Below, one piece after another: positions 15,796 through 23,118 of a stretch of 24,832 nt of DNA. Source of the DNA: Anaerolineaceae bacterium UBA5211 (GTDB lineage: Bacteria; Chloroflexota; Anaerolineae; Anaerolineales; Anaerolineaceae); NCBI GenBank assembly GCA_002412595.1, contig DHVJ01000064.1, forward strand, positions 1-24,832, written 5' to 3'. Made by a program: the position numbers and the translations under genes. Below the pieces are notes generated by a model that saw only the letters and a program-made list of their open reading frames with translations, ran no database searches and was not told where the DNA came from. Every line of letters starts with the position of its first letter. The stretch's first letter is position 1.

Positions 15796-16554
15796 ATGAT
15801 TCGAAAAGGATCACCTAGTCTACCTATTAATAATTGCATAATCGGCTTTGATGCTGAATGGACAAAAAACTATAAAATCAAAAATGGAAATGTGCCATTT
15901 TGTTTTTCCGCTGTCTCAATCAAGAGGAGTAATTTGACAATTACTAATCTACGTTCAGGGAAGATTTCCTTTGAATATGTACAATTTTATTGTGAAGACA
16001 GAAATGAAATTAAAGAGCTTATATCAAATGCAAATTCTTTTTTTTCTGCAATAATCAATAGCCTTGATTATTCCTTGGTAAGTGGGCATCAATTATCAAG
16101 TGATTTCAGCGTATTTCTTAATATTGCCAACGCATTAGGGTCAAATAATGCTAAGAATATTGCAAAAATTGTATCACTTTGGAGAGATCGGAAAAATAAT
16201 AGAACAATTTTTGATACGAGATATGATATTGACAAACCCTTTTTAGGAAAGAGTCGTCGTCTGGTTGATATGTGTACTGATTTTAATTTGGACGTCCAAC
16301 AACCAGAATTGGCTAATAAATCTATGACAAAGTTACAAAATCAATATTATGATACAAAAGAGGCAATAATTCGTGAACGACTTTCAGTCATGAATCTTCG
16401 TCATAGTTTCTCCGCTGTAGTATTAACTCTTCTGAATGAGCAATTAACGGATACTCCAATCGCAGAAAAAATAAATCTTAATAAAACACTAAATAATATG
16501 CTTCATTCGGATTTTAAATGGATTAACACACCAGAGTTTAAAAGCTTAGTATGA
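15796..16554 (+). CDS. DEDD 3'-5' exonuclease-like (RNase H fold) protein
   Basis: A 252-residue protein. IIGFDAEW near residues 15-22 has the D-x-E pair of exonuclease motif I (D19, E21). LVSGHQLSSDFSVF fits motif II (D103). IFDTRYD then RRLVDMCTDFNLDV match the usual region before motif III. LRHSFSAV keeps the His of a DEDDh motif III, but the Asp five residues later is Val (V208). It may therefore be a weakened nuclease or a nucleic-acid-binding derivative. This assignment is by motif only and moderately sure. It starts 12 bases after the radical SAM gene with GAGGT upstream. AT-rich, in the same operon. Confidence 0.5.
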   Translation: MIRKGSPSLPINNCIIGFDAEWTKNYKIKNGNVPFCFSAVSIKRSNLTITNLRSGKISFEYVQFYCEDRNEIKELISNANSFFSAIINSLDYSLVSGHQLSSDFSVFLNIANALGSNNAKNIAKIVSLWRDRKNNRTIFDTRYDIDKPFLGKSRRLVDMCTDFNLDVQQPELANKSMTKLQNQYYDTKEAIIRERLSVMNLRHSFSAVVLTLLNEQLTDTPIAEKINLNKTLNNMLHSDFKWINTPEFKSLV

Positions 16555-16581
16555 AAATTTAATTTATTAGGAGGGATATAA

Positions 16582-17178
16582 ATGATACGAGAAAGCTATG
16601 TATTTGCTATTGATGGTACGCACGCAAGTGGGAAAACAACTCTGTTATATTCAGTTGCCGCATATTTAAAATCGCGTAATTTTAACTGTATTGTTCTACC
16701 CGAGCCATCAAGAAATAGTCCATTAGTTGATGACGTAGTCTTACATAATTCTGGTTCATTTGATCTTCCATTGGAACTCGATCTCATTGCAACACATCTA
16801 ATTCAATGTATAAGAGCCTCAAGGAAGTACCCAATAATTTTGTCAGATAGAACCCCAATTAATGTATTGGCATACACAAATTTACTTGTAAAGTTAAAGA
16901 ATAAAAATGAAAAACGCATTCTTAATTCAGTTGAAATTTTTATCTACAATTGGTCATCTTCTTATGATTTAATTTTTTACTGCCAGGATTATTATTCACA
17001 ATATCAAGCGGATGATAAAATGCGAACGAAAGTTCTAAATATTCAATCAGAAGTAGACACACAAACGCGAGAATATTATAAAAAAGCTAATATCGAATTA
17101 GAGTATATTCCAAAAGGAAAATTATTATCTGATCAAACTGAATGGGTAATCAATAAAATAATTAATAAAATTAAATAA
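16582..17178 (+). CDS. P-loop NTPase, nucleoside/thymidylate-kinase-like (AAA_28 type)
   Basis: A 198-residue protein with a strong AGGAGG ribosome binding site. FAIDGTHASGKTT holds Walker A (G12 to T19). IVLPEPSR resembles the strand and E-x-x-R of nucleoside kinases and NadR-like proteins. IILSDRTPINVLAYTN has the D89-R90 pair common to deoxynucleoside and thymidylate kinases and the AAA_28 group. Such enzymes phosphorylate nucleosides or nucleotides, so in this operon it could supply or trap a modified nucleotide. The C-terminus is Lys- and Ile-rich. Third gene of the cassette, 27 bases after its neighbour. The exact substrate cannot be told from sequence. Confidence 0.7.
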   Translation: MIRESYVFAIDGTHASGKTTLLYSVAAYLKSRNFNCIVLPEPSRNSPLVDDVVLHNSGSFDLPLELDLIATHLIQCIRASRKYPIILSDRTPINVLAYTNLLVKLKNKNEKRILNSVEIFIYNWSSSYDLIFYCQDYYSQYQADDKMRTKVLNIQSEVDTQTREYYKKANIELEYIPKGKLLSDQTEWVINKIINKIK

Positions 17179-17198
17179 TAATTGTGGGGTGAGATACT

Positions 17199-17669
17199 AT
17201 GGGGAGAAAAAAGTTAAACGAAAAAGATTTTTACTTAACTCTCTGGAAATATTTTACAATTCATGGTTCACAGAGAATTAAATTACTCAATTTTTATATT
17301 GTACTAGAATGTTTTTTTATTAATGCATTTTTTACTTTGACACAGAAAACTGATGAGCATTTGGCATATAAAGCTGCAATTTGCGTGTTTATGATTTTTT
17401 TTTCATTAATTTTTCGCGTTCTAGATTTAAGAACGAATTCAATAATAAAAATCGTTGAAAAATCAATCAGAAAAATCGAAAAAAAGAATATGAAAAAATT
17501 GAATAGTAATTTTATGATTTTTTCTATTGAAAAAGAAATTACTGATAACCTTCGAAAAAAATCAACACTATACCATCTATTAAGCTATTCAAAAACATTT
17601 ATTTTTATCTACTTATTCTTTCCAATTCTTGGAATAATATTTCTTTATTGTACTCTTGTATATAAATAA
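17199..17669 (+). CDS. Small membrane protein with central charged helix, hypothetical
   Basis: A 156-residue protein. An N-terminal LWKYFTIHGSQRIKLLNFY leads into a first membrane segment (about 30-46) and a second (about 57-72). A long Lys/Glu-rich helix follows (about 80-115, likely coiled coil), then a C-terminal membrane segment (TFIFIYLFFPILGIIFLYC). The W-x-Y-F...Q-R...N-F-Y start resembles a family of small uncharacterised membrane proteins I have seen described only as hypothetical. It is last in the cassette, 20 bases after the kinase-like gene, with GGGGTGAG before ATG. In defence operons a small multi-pass protein often serves as membrane effector; whether that holds here is speculation. 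Confidence 0.6.
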   Translation: MGRKKLNEKDFYLTLWKYFTIHGSQRIKLLNFYIVLECFFINAFFTLTQKTDEHLAYKAAICVFMIFFSLIFRVLDLRTNSIIKIVEKSIRKIEKKNMKKLNSNFMIFSIEKEITDNLRKKSTLYHLLSYSKTFIFIYLFFPILGIIFLYCTLVYK

Positions 17670-17730
17670 TTAAGAAAATTTATTGAGTTGGAATTAATTA
17701 TCTTCGAGATATATTTTTACAGGAGTACGC

Positions 17731-18531
17731 ATGTCAGTCCAGTACCATGTCCAATTGAAAGAAGGGGACATTGCACCATACGTTTTGTTACCAGGGGATC
17801 CCAAACGGGTCGAGCTGGTCGCCAGTTACTGGGATGAAGCCCACAAAGTTACTGAAAACCGCGAATACGTAACCTACACCGGTGTTTACAAGGGCGTGCC
17901 CATTTCCTGCACCGGCATCGGCTGCCCGTCCACTTCTATCGCCATGGAAGAGCTGGCATGCGTGGGCGCCACCACCTTCATACGTATCGGCACCTGCGGC
18001 GTTTACCAGGACTATATCAATAACGGCGACATCGCCATCTTCGACTCAGCCGCCCGCTACGATGGCGCTTCTCATCTTTACGCCCCACCTGAATTCCCCG
18101 CCGTGGCCTCGCACGAAGTCATCAACGCCTGTATCGAAGCAGGAGCGCAGCTGGGGAACAAATGCCACGTGGGTACCACCCGCACCGCAGACACATTCTA
18201 CGCGCTGAAATCCATCCCGGGATTTTCATTCAACAACTACTGGCACTCCAGCTGGAAGGACTTCATTGAAGATTTACGCCGCATGAACATTATGGTTGGT
18301 AAGATGGAAGCCAGCATCATCCTTGTGCTGGCGCGCTTGTGGGGGCTGCGCGCCGGAGGTATCGCCGTAGTCGTGCAAAACGCCTTCAAATCTCAGGAAA
18401 AAACGGAAGCGGCAGGGAAATACGATCCCGAAAAATTCATTGACCATGGTGCCAAGCATATCGAAAGGCTGGCCCTCATGGGCAGTGAAGCTATCCGCAT
18501 TCTAAATGAGAAGGATCAGCAGAAAAAATAG
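17731..18531 (+). CDS. Nucleoside phosphorylase, uridine phosphorylase family
   Basis: A 266-residue protein of the PNP/UDP phosphorylase superfamily. VLLPGDPKRVELVA near the start is the family phosphate-binding loop. SCTGIGCPSTSIAMEEL and TFIRIGTCGVYQD are the conserved central strands, with RIGTCG the diagnostic box. VGKMEASIILVLA is the nucleoside-binding E-M-E-like region, here with a single KME. The reaction is phosphorolysis of a pyrimidine or other nucleoside to base and ribose-1-phosphate. AGGAG lies 6 bases before ATG. GC content returns here to the backbone value after the AT-rich cassette. Uridine is the best guess but the substrate is not proven. A bidirectional terminator follows. 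Confidence 0.85.
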   Translation: MSVQYHVQLKEGDIAPYVLLPGDPKRVELVASYWDEAHKVTENREYVTYTGVYKGVPISCTGIGCPSTSIAMEELACVGATTFIRIGTCGVYQDYINNGDIAIFDSAARYDGASHLYAPPEFPAVASHEVINACIEAGAQLGNKCHVGTTRTADTFYALKSIPGFSFNNYWHSSWKDFIEDLRRMNIMVGKMEASIILVLARLWGLRAGGIAVVVQNAFKSQEKTEAAGKYDPEKFIDHGAKHIERLALMGSEAIRILNEKDQQKK

Positions 18532-18568
18532 CGTCATCCAATTCTGAGTATTCTTATTATTCAAAAAC

Positions 18569-18608
18569 ACCTTGCATCTAAGAAGCGAAGCTGTAAGGTA
18601 TTTTTTTT
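18569..18608 (+). terminator. Bidirectional terminator between convergent genes
   Basis: ACCTTGCA at 18569-18576 pairs with TGTAAGGT at 18592-18599 (one G-U), followed by eight T residues. On the minus strand the hairpin is followed by GTTTTT, so it can also end the ohrR transcript. Confidence 0.8.
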
Positions 18609-19041
18609 ATACTGTTTTGAGGATTTTATAAAGGAGTTTGTAGAGTGTCTGCGCTTCCTCGTTTGTAAGAGGGATGCAGCTTTCCATCTTTTCCGGAATT
18701 TGAATTGCTTTCTCACGTAAACCTCTTCCAGCCTCAGTCAAGGATATTGTCACAGAACGCTCGTCCTGCGGGTCACGCTCGCGTAAAATCAATCCGGATT
18801 TTTCCAGCTTTTTCAACAACGGCGTCAGCGTTCCGGAATCCAGGTAAAGGAATTCGCCCAGCCCTTTAACCGATAATGGCGCCCGTTCCCATAGAACCAT
18901 CATGGCGATGTACTGGGTATAGGTCAAACCAATCTCAGTCAGGTAGTCTTTATATCGATGAATTACCTCCTTAGAAGAGGCGTATAAGGGGAAACAGATT
19001 TGGTTCTCCAATTTCAATCGATCATAGCGAGCGGTTGCCAT
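18607..19041 (-). CDS. ohrR: OhrR-type MarR-family peroxide sensor
   Basis: A 144-residue winged-helix repressor. LENQICFPLYA carries the reactive Cys (C16) of OhrR proteins. TEIGLTYTQYIAMMVLWE, LYLDSGTLTPLLKKLEKSGL and DPQDERSVTISLTEAG are the family's recognition helix and wing. A second Cys at residue 122 (MESCIPL), 106 residues later, fits the two-Cys sensing class in which organic peroxides drive disulfide formation and loss of DNA binding. It lies 18 bases downstream of a glutathione peroxidase gene on the same strand, so it likely represses its own operon and is induced by peroxide. Confidence 0.85.
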   Translation of the reverse strand: MATARYDRLKLENQICFPLYASSKEVIHRYKDYLTEIGLTYTQYIAMMVLWERAPLSVKGLGEFLYLDSGTLTPLLKKLEKSGLILRERDPQDERSVTISLTEAGRGLREKAIQIPEKMESCIPLTNEEAQTLYKLLYKILKTV

Positions 19042-19059
19042 CCAAATACCTTATCTTTT

Positions 19060-19533
19060 CTAAAACAACGCTTGTATATCCGATTCAAGTTTTTCGGGTT
19101 TTACGGTTGGTTCAAACCGTTTAACAACCTGGCCCTCTTGATCGATCAGGAATTTTGTAAAATTCCACTTGATTTTCGAGCCGAATAAACTACCCTTTTC
19201 GCCCTTCAAAAAGGAATATAAAGGGGCTTCATTTTCCCCGTTTACGTCAATTTTTGCGAACTGTGGAAAAGTAATACCATAACGTCCGGTGCAGAAGCTA
19301 TGGATTTCCTCTTCAGTTCCCGGTGCCTGATTGCCAAACTGATTGCATGGAAAATCCAGTATTTCTAATCCCTTTGCCTGATATTTTTGATAAAGTTTTT
19401 CCAATCCTTCATATTGGGGTGTAAATCCACAGGCAGTGGCAGTGTTTACAATTAAAAGGACTTTACCTTTGTAATCCGCTAAAGCTACTTCCTCATTGTT
19501 CAATCCCTTTACTCTAATATCATAAATGTTCAT
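19060..19533 (-). CDS. Glutathione peroxidase-family thiol peroxidase
   Basis: The frame opens at 19545, but ATG 19533 (residue 5 of the longer form) is preferred because GAGGAAG sits 5 bases before it. The product is 157 residues, the usual length of bacterial Gpx proteins. LIVNTATACGFTPQY has the peroxidatic Cys, EILDFPCNQFGNQAPG is the second family signature with the catalytic Gln and a further Cys, and KIKWNFTKFLID supplies the Trp and Asn of the active site. A Cys (not selenocysteine) enzyme of this type normally uses thioredoxin to reduce lipid and hydrogen peroxides. The next gene, ohrR, is probably its regulator. Confidence 0.9.
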   Translation of the reverse strand: MNIYDIRVKGLNNEEVALADYKGKVLLIVNTATACGFTPQYEGLEKLYQKYQAKGLEILDFPCNQFGNQAPGTEEEIHSFCTGRYGITFPQFAKIDVNGENEAPLYSFLKGEKGSLFGSKIKWNFTKFLIDQEGQVVKRFEPTVKPEKLESDIQALF

Positions 19534-19553
19534 ATTCTTCCTCATTATTATTC

Positions 19554-19580
19554 ATTGTGCTCGTTTATATTGTGCACTAT
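19554..19580 (-). promoter_or_regulatory. Candidate OhrR operator upstream of the gpx-ohrR operon
   Basis: The heptamer ATTGTGC occurs at 19554-19560 and again at 19569-19575. The second copy is part of a near-perfect palindrome ATTGTGCACTAT (19569-19580; 10 of 12 positions symmetric). A TATAAT on the minus strand at 19588-19583 would place transcription start inside the palindrome. The link to OhrR is inferred from position only. Confidence 0.4.
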
Positions 19581-19605
19581 TTATTATAAGCCATTTATTA
19601 AGAAT

Positions 19606-19638
19606 AAACCCCCACAAACATCAAGTTGTGGGGGTTTT
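19606..19638 (-). terminator. Terminator after the FHA-domain gene
   Basis: AAACCCCCACAA at 19606-19617 pairs with TTGTGGGGGTTT at 19626-19637, a 12-bp perfect stem with an 8-base loop. It lies 28 bases after the FHA gene stop. The T-tract is short on the minus strand. Confidence 0.8.
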
Positions 19639-19665
19639 ACACGTTAGAGATTGATAAGAGTATTT

Positions 19666-20292
19666 TTATGGACAAACACCCGGACTGACGGAATTGAAGA
19701 AGCCGGAGAAAAGATTACACCATTGGTCAGATACTTCAATGACCACAATGGGAATCACACAGAAAACGATGATGAAGGCGATGGCAATCATCAGAACAAC
19801 CGCCCATTTCGGGTATTTATCGAGGAATTTCACAGTGTCGGCCTCTCCTGCTGGATTTACACCTTCTTCCCCGATCGGGTTATCAGTCATCGGATCCGTT
19901 TTGACTGGCTTCGGTTTGTCTTTTTTAATTTTCACCTTCTTGTGCGGCTCGGCTTGGGCAACTTCAGATTCAGCGGATTTTTCCGCCGGCTTTTCAACTT
20001 CTAATACAACTTTGAATGGAATTTCCTCACCCATTGTTACCAGGTCGCCATGCTTTAGTTTCTGTGCTTTTTTCAGAGCTTTTCCATTCAGGGTTGTGCC
20101 GTTTGTCGATTTGAGATCTTCAACCATCCAGTTCTGTTTATCGCGAAATATTCGGAGATGGTAACGGGAAATTTTCACATCATCCAAAACCACAGAGTTT
20201 TCCGGGTCACGCCCGATGGTAATCTCGTCGCCGGTTAGTTGGACTTCTTTTACCGGTTGTGATTCAGTTTGAAAAATCAATTTTTCATCCAT
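19666..20292 (-). CDS. FHA-domain membrane protein
   Basis: A 208-residue protein. The N-terminal 100 residues are a forkhead-associated domain: ITIGRDPENSVVLDD (G27-R28), ISRYHLRIF (S42, R43, H45) and DLKSTNGTTLNG (N64-G65). These residues bind phosphothreonine in the family. A Lys/Pro/Glu-rich linker (KKVKIKKDKPKPVKTDP) follows, then one membrane helix (WAVVLMIAIAFIIVFCVIPIVVI) and a short tail with two Cys. It is probably anchored with the FHA domain in the cytoplasm, recruiting phosphorylated partners of a Ser/Thr kinase. No kinase gene is nearby. GGAGAG precedes the ATG. Confidence 0.9.
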   Translation of the reverse strand: MDEKLIFQTESQPVKEVQLTGDEITIGRDPENSVVLDDVKISRYHLRIFRDKQNWMVEDLKSTNGTTLNGKALKKAQKLKHGDLVTMGEEIPFKVVLEVEKPAEKSAESEVAQAEPHKKVKIKKDKPKPVKTDPMTDNPIGEEGVNPAGEADTVKFLDKYPKWAVVLMIAIAFIIVFCVIPIVVIEVSDQWCNLFSGFFNSVSPGVCP

Positions 20293-20376
20293 AAAAACTC
20301 TCCTGTGTCATTATTTTTATTCCAAGGGATAAAAAAAGTCAAGCCAATGGATTGACCTGACATTTTCTTTGTGTAA

Positions 20377-20550
20377 AAGCTCCCCGCCATGTCGTGTGTG
20401 ACCAAGTTTTGAACCTGCAAATGCAGGACGGGCACTGCCTCGTTAGCTTCGCCTTGGCTTGCGCCTATCGCGTTGCGTCCGAAAATTCAGAGCCCATTAT
20501 TTAAAGTGTTGGCTCAAAACGCTAACAGCCACATCACGGGCACAGCAGGG
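20377..20550. other. Structured intergenic element (candidate ncRNA or decayed mobile element)
   Basis: Within the 352-base gap before thpR, GTTTTGA at 20406-20412 is the exact complement of TCAAAAC at 20514-20520. Nested inside are a CCTGC-AAAT-GCAGG hairpin (20414-20427) and GGGCACTG at 20430-20437, which pairs with CAGAGCCC at 20488-20495 apart from one A-A. CGTTAGC (20441-20447) also complements GCTAAC at 20521-20526 as an alternative fold. The 11-mer ACGGGCAC(T/A)GC is repeated at 20428 and 20536. There is no reading frame, and I cannot match it to 6S, SRP or RNase P RNA. The remaining parts of the gap hold nothing clear. Confidence 0.45.
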
Positions 20551-20644
20551 TATTAATCTTATACCATATTTTAAAGCAAGTGCCTAGGCTGGCCTACGCT
20601 CCGCTTACCTTGACACTTATCACACCTCTCCATATACTCGGTTC

Positions 20645-21229
20645 ATGCAATCAGCCACCTTACGAACTTTTTTTGCTTGCCAGATTTCACCAGAGAATTT
20701 GGCGCAAATCGAGCAGCTTTTAGCAGAATTAGAATCGCCCAGCTCGAATGCAGTCAAATGGGTCAATCCGAAAAACCTGCACCTAACCCTAAAATTCATT
20801 GGGGATTTCAAGCAAGCCGATATCGATCGGATTAAACCTGTGTTAGCCGAAGCACTATCCGCTTTTGAGTCTTTTCCCATCAACATTCACACATTAAGCG
20901 CATTCCCCTCTTTAGACAGACCACAGGTCGTCTGGCTGGGATTGACAGCTGACCCGGCCTTATTTCAACTGGTAAAGACTGTAGAGAAGCAATGTGAACA
21001 TTTAAATTACCCGGCAGAAAAACGGCCTTTCGCCGCGCATATCACCATCGGCCGGTTGCGATCTTCTGCCACCCCTGCCGAAAAGAACCTGATCAGCAAG
21101 GTCATCCGTGCACGCCAATCCATTGATATTGGCAAACAACGCATTGACGCACTGCATTTTTACAAGAGCGAGCTAACACCAGCTGGGCCGATTTATCAGA
21201 TCCTGTTCACGCTGCCCTTCACATCCTGA
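20645..21229 (+). CDS. thpR: RNA 2',3'-cyclic phosphodiesterase (2'-5' RNA ligase family)
   Basis: A 194-residue protein of the usual ThpR/LigT length. The N-terminal RTFFACQISPE is the family start. Two H-x-T-x motifs, HLTL at H46 and HITI at H132, provide the catalytic pair of the 2H phosphoesterase fold. VKWVNPKNLHLTLKFIGD and QVVWLGL are also typical. Members hydrolyse 2',3'-cyclic phosphates of RNA to 2'-phosphates and can ligate 2'-5' tRNA halves. The ATG has no clear Shine-Dalgarno. It is followed by rsfS after 50 bases on the same strand. Confidence 0.92.
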   Translation: MQSATLRTFFACQISPENLAQIEQLLAELESPSSNAVKWVNPKNLHLTLKFIGDFKQADIDRIKPVLAEALSAFESFPINIHTLSAFPSLDRPQVVWLGLTADPALFQLVKTVEKQCEHLNYPAEKRPFAAHITIGRLRSSATPAEKNLISKVIRARQSIDIGKQRIDALHFYKSELTPAGPIYQILFTLPFTS

Positions 21230-21279
21230 GTGTTATCTATGCTAAAATTGTGCGGAAGCAATAATTATTGAGGTGAATA

Positions 21280-21633
21280 CTGAAAGAAACAGAAACCATA
21301 CAAATCGCGCGAGATTTGGTTGACGCGCTTGAGGATAAAAAAGCTGAAGATATTGTTCTGTTGGATCTTCAGGGGGTAGCATCTTTTACCGATTATTTTG
21401 TGATTTGTTCAGGTACCAGCGACAGGATGTTAAGAAGCCTGGTACGAGGGGCTAATGACGCTATGATCAAAGACCATGACCTGAAAGGTAAAATCATTGG
21501 ATCAGCATCCAATGGCTGGATTGCAGTAGATTTTGGGGATATTGTGATGCATGCATTTTCACCCCAGCAGCGTGACTTTTACCAATTGGAAGAATTGTGG
21601 TCCAGCGGTAAAACGCTGCTGCGGGTGAAATAA
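21280..21633 (+). CDS. rsfS: Ribosomal silencing factor RsfS (CTG start)
   Basis: The family body is plain: ALEDKKAEDIVLLDLQGV, FTDYFVICSGTSDRMLRSLV, SNGWIAVDFGDIVMHAFSP and QRDFYQLEELWS. RsfS binds ribosomal protein uL14 and blocks subunit joining when nutrients are short. A start at TTG 21316 would cut off the conserved first helix (ETIQIARDLVDAL). The frame is open back to a TGA at 21274-21276, leaving ATA and CTG as the only upstream start codons that include the helix. CTG 21280 sits 5-6 bases after GAGGTG and is my choice, giving 117 residues. No ATG or GTG in frame is available. CTG initiation is rare and worth noting. Confidence 0.88.
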   Translation: MKETETIQIARDLVDALEDKKAEDIVLLDLQGVASFTDYFVICSGTSDRMLRSLVRGANDAMIKDHDLKGKIIGSASNGWIAVDFGDIVMHAFSPQQRDFYQLEELWSSGKTLLRVK

Positions 21634-21640
21634 GACTTTT

Positions 21641-22105
21641 TTATAAATCTGCCAGCGCCTGCAGCACTTCATCGCTGTGTGTGGCAGGTTTAACGCCTTC
21701 AAACACCTTGGCAATATTGCCATCTTTATCGATCAGGAATGTAGTGCGGAAAACGCCATCGTATTCACGGCCCATCATCTTTTTACGTCCCCACACGCCG
21801 TAAGCTTCACAAACTTTATGACCTTCATCCACTAAAAGCGTAAAAGGCAGTTGGTGTTTGCTGGCAAATTTGGCGTGAGATTCTTCTGAATCGGGACTGA
21901 CACCCAGTATTACTGCGCCTGCTTCTTCATACAGGTTGTAATCATCCCGAAAATTACAGGCTTCGGTCGTGCAGCCTGGGGTGTCATCCTTGGGGTAAAA
22001 ATATAAGACTACCGGCTGCCCTTTATAATCAGATAAGCTGACTGAATTTGCTTTTTCATCAATCAATGAAAAATCCGGTGCTTTAGTTTTCTCTTTGAGT
22101 ACCAT
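21641..22105 (-). CDS. bcp: Thiol peroxidase Bcp (peroxiredoxin, PrxQ type)
   Basis: A 154-residue peroxiredoxin. VVLYFYPKDDTPGCTTEAC has the peroxidatic Cys (C45) and the resolving Cys five residues on (C50), the atypical 2-Cys arrangement of Bcp/PrxQ. GVWGRKKMMGREYDGVFRTTFLID is the family's C-terminal half with the conserved Arg. It reduces hydrogen and organic peroxides using thioredoxin. The ribosome binding site is very strong (AGGAGG, about 6 bases before ATG). It converges on rsfS with only 7 bases between the stops and no hairpin terminator that I can see. Confidence 0.93.
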   Translation of the reverse strand: MVLKEKTKAPDFSLIDEKANSVSLSDYKGQPVVLYFYPKDDTPGCTTEACNFRDDYNLYEEAGAVILGVSPDSEESHAKFASKHQLPFTLLVDEGHKVCEAYGVWGRKKMMGREYDGVFRTTFLIDKDGNIAKVFEGVKPATHSDEVLQALADL

Positions 22106-22165
22106 AAGTACCTCCTTTTAGAATGAATATATCCTGATTCATCTCTTTCGCTTGTATGCGTTTTA

Positions 22166-23068
22166 TTAATGGCCATATAAAACAAATACCATCATGAGGG
22201 CTGAAGCAGCCGGCATTACCCGCACCAATAATAGCGCCCAGGTCCAATTGGGATCCTGTTTTTTAATGCTGCGGAATACCAACCAGGCAGCCCCCAGTCC
22301 ACCAGGCAGCAGCACCAATTTCAGCCACTGGGGAATTAATTCCTGATCCAGGAAAATCGTCATGCCTCCCAGGAGAAACAAGGAGGCGGTTATAGAAAGT
22401 GCATTGAGCGCATCAATACGTTCAAGCATACTTCCGGCCGAACATTTGCCTCCGCAGCGCTGCAATTCCAGATTGTTGGCAATCTTCCAAGCAATCAATT
22501 GTAAGAAAAGCGGGAAGACCATGGTAATCATGCTGGCCTTCACATAATCTCGGTTCAGGCTAAAAAACAATGAGGGCAGCAGAAAAGCAGTCACAAAGCC
22601 ATAGAATAGTTCCTGAAAACCGCACAAATACTCCCTGGTTCTATCGATCAGGAAAAGCAGGTCACTCAGATAAATCAAGGCGATAATCACCAACGTCAAG
22701 CGATTCACTCCATATTCACCCATCATTTGGGCTAACGGGACAAAGCTCATCGTGATGAATAAGATTGCGAATATCCAAAGGAACTTTCCCAATAACACTC
22801 TAAATTCCGCCGGGCTCAAACGTCCTGAAATTCCTTCCAGTGGAATGCGGGCCAGCGTACCGGAAAAAATCATGTTCAGACAATAGACACTCACTTTATA
22901 AAACAAGAACCACAAGCTCACATGCAAAAAGTCCTGCCATAGCACCAGATAACCATAGTGAAAAGTAAAGGCCATGCCCAGCAGGATAAACACAATACCA
23001 TTTAATAATTCTCCCCAGTCCATTGCTTGGAAGAAATAAGGAAAGAGTTTTTTCAAAGTTTTAATCAT
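22166..23068 (-). CDS. Polytopic integral membrane protein, unknown function
   Basis: A 300-residue protein with about eight or nine predicted membrane helices, for example LLNGIVFILLGMAFTF, LWFLFYKVSVYCLNMIF, FLWIFAILFITMSFVPL, LTLVIIALIYLSDLLFLI, FYGFVTAFLLPSLFF and the last VRVMPAASALMMVFVLY. A loop near residues 200-215 has two Cys flanking GGK (RCGGKCSAG). The layout is reminiscent of prenyltransferase-like or uncharacterised permease folds, but the Asp-rich motifs of UbiA enzymes are not seen, so I leave it unnamed. It starts 50 bases from a divergent membrane-protein gene and lies 60 bases upstream of bcp on the same strand. Confidence 0.7.
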   Translation of the reverse strand: MIKTLKKLFPYFFQAMDWGELLNGIVFILLGMAFTFHYGYLVLWQDFLHVSLWFLFYKVSVYCLNMIFSGTLARIPLEGISGRLSPAEFRVLLGKFLWIFAILFITMSFVPLAQMMGEYGVNRLTLVIIALIYLSDLLFLIDRTREYLCGFQELFYGFVTAFLLPSLFFSLNRDYVKASMITMVFPLFLQLIAWKIANNLELQRCGGKCSAGSMLERIDALNALSITASLFLLGGMTIFLDQELIPQWLKLVLLPGGLGAAWLVFRSIKKQDPNWTWALLLVRVMPAASALMMVFVLYGH

Positions 23069-23118
23069 TTAAGAATACCCGGTTTGTTCAAGGTCTGTTT
23101 TTATTATAAAATCTTGAT

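Noticed and set aside
17670..17730. A direct repeat of the ssrA 3' end marking the right edge of the cassette
   Set aside because: I looked for the GGTTCGATTCCCGCC segment beyond the last cassette gene and did not find it, so no att site is claimed.
20441..20526. Integron attC site
   Set aside because: GTTAGC and GCTAAC occur in the order opposite to attC core boxes and do not match the GTTRRRY consensus.
20377..20550. 6S RNA or SRP RNA
   Set aside because: It lacks the long single hairpin with central bubble of 6S and the GGAA-tetraloop/asymmetric loop sequence of SRP RNA.
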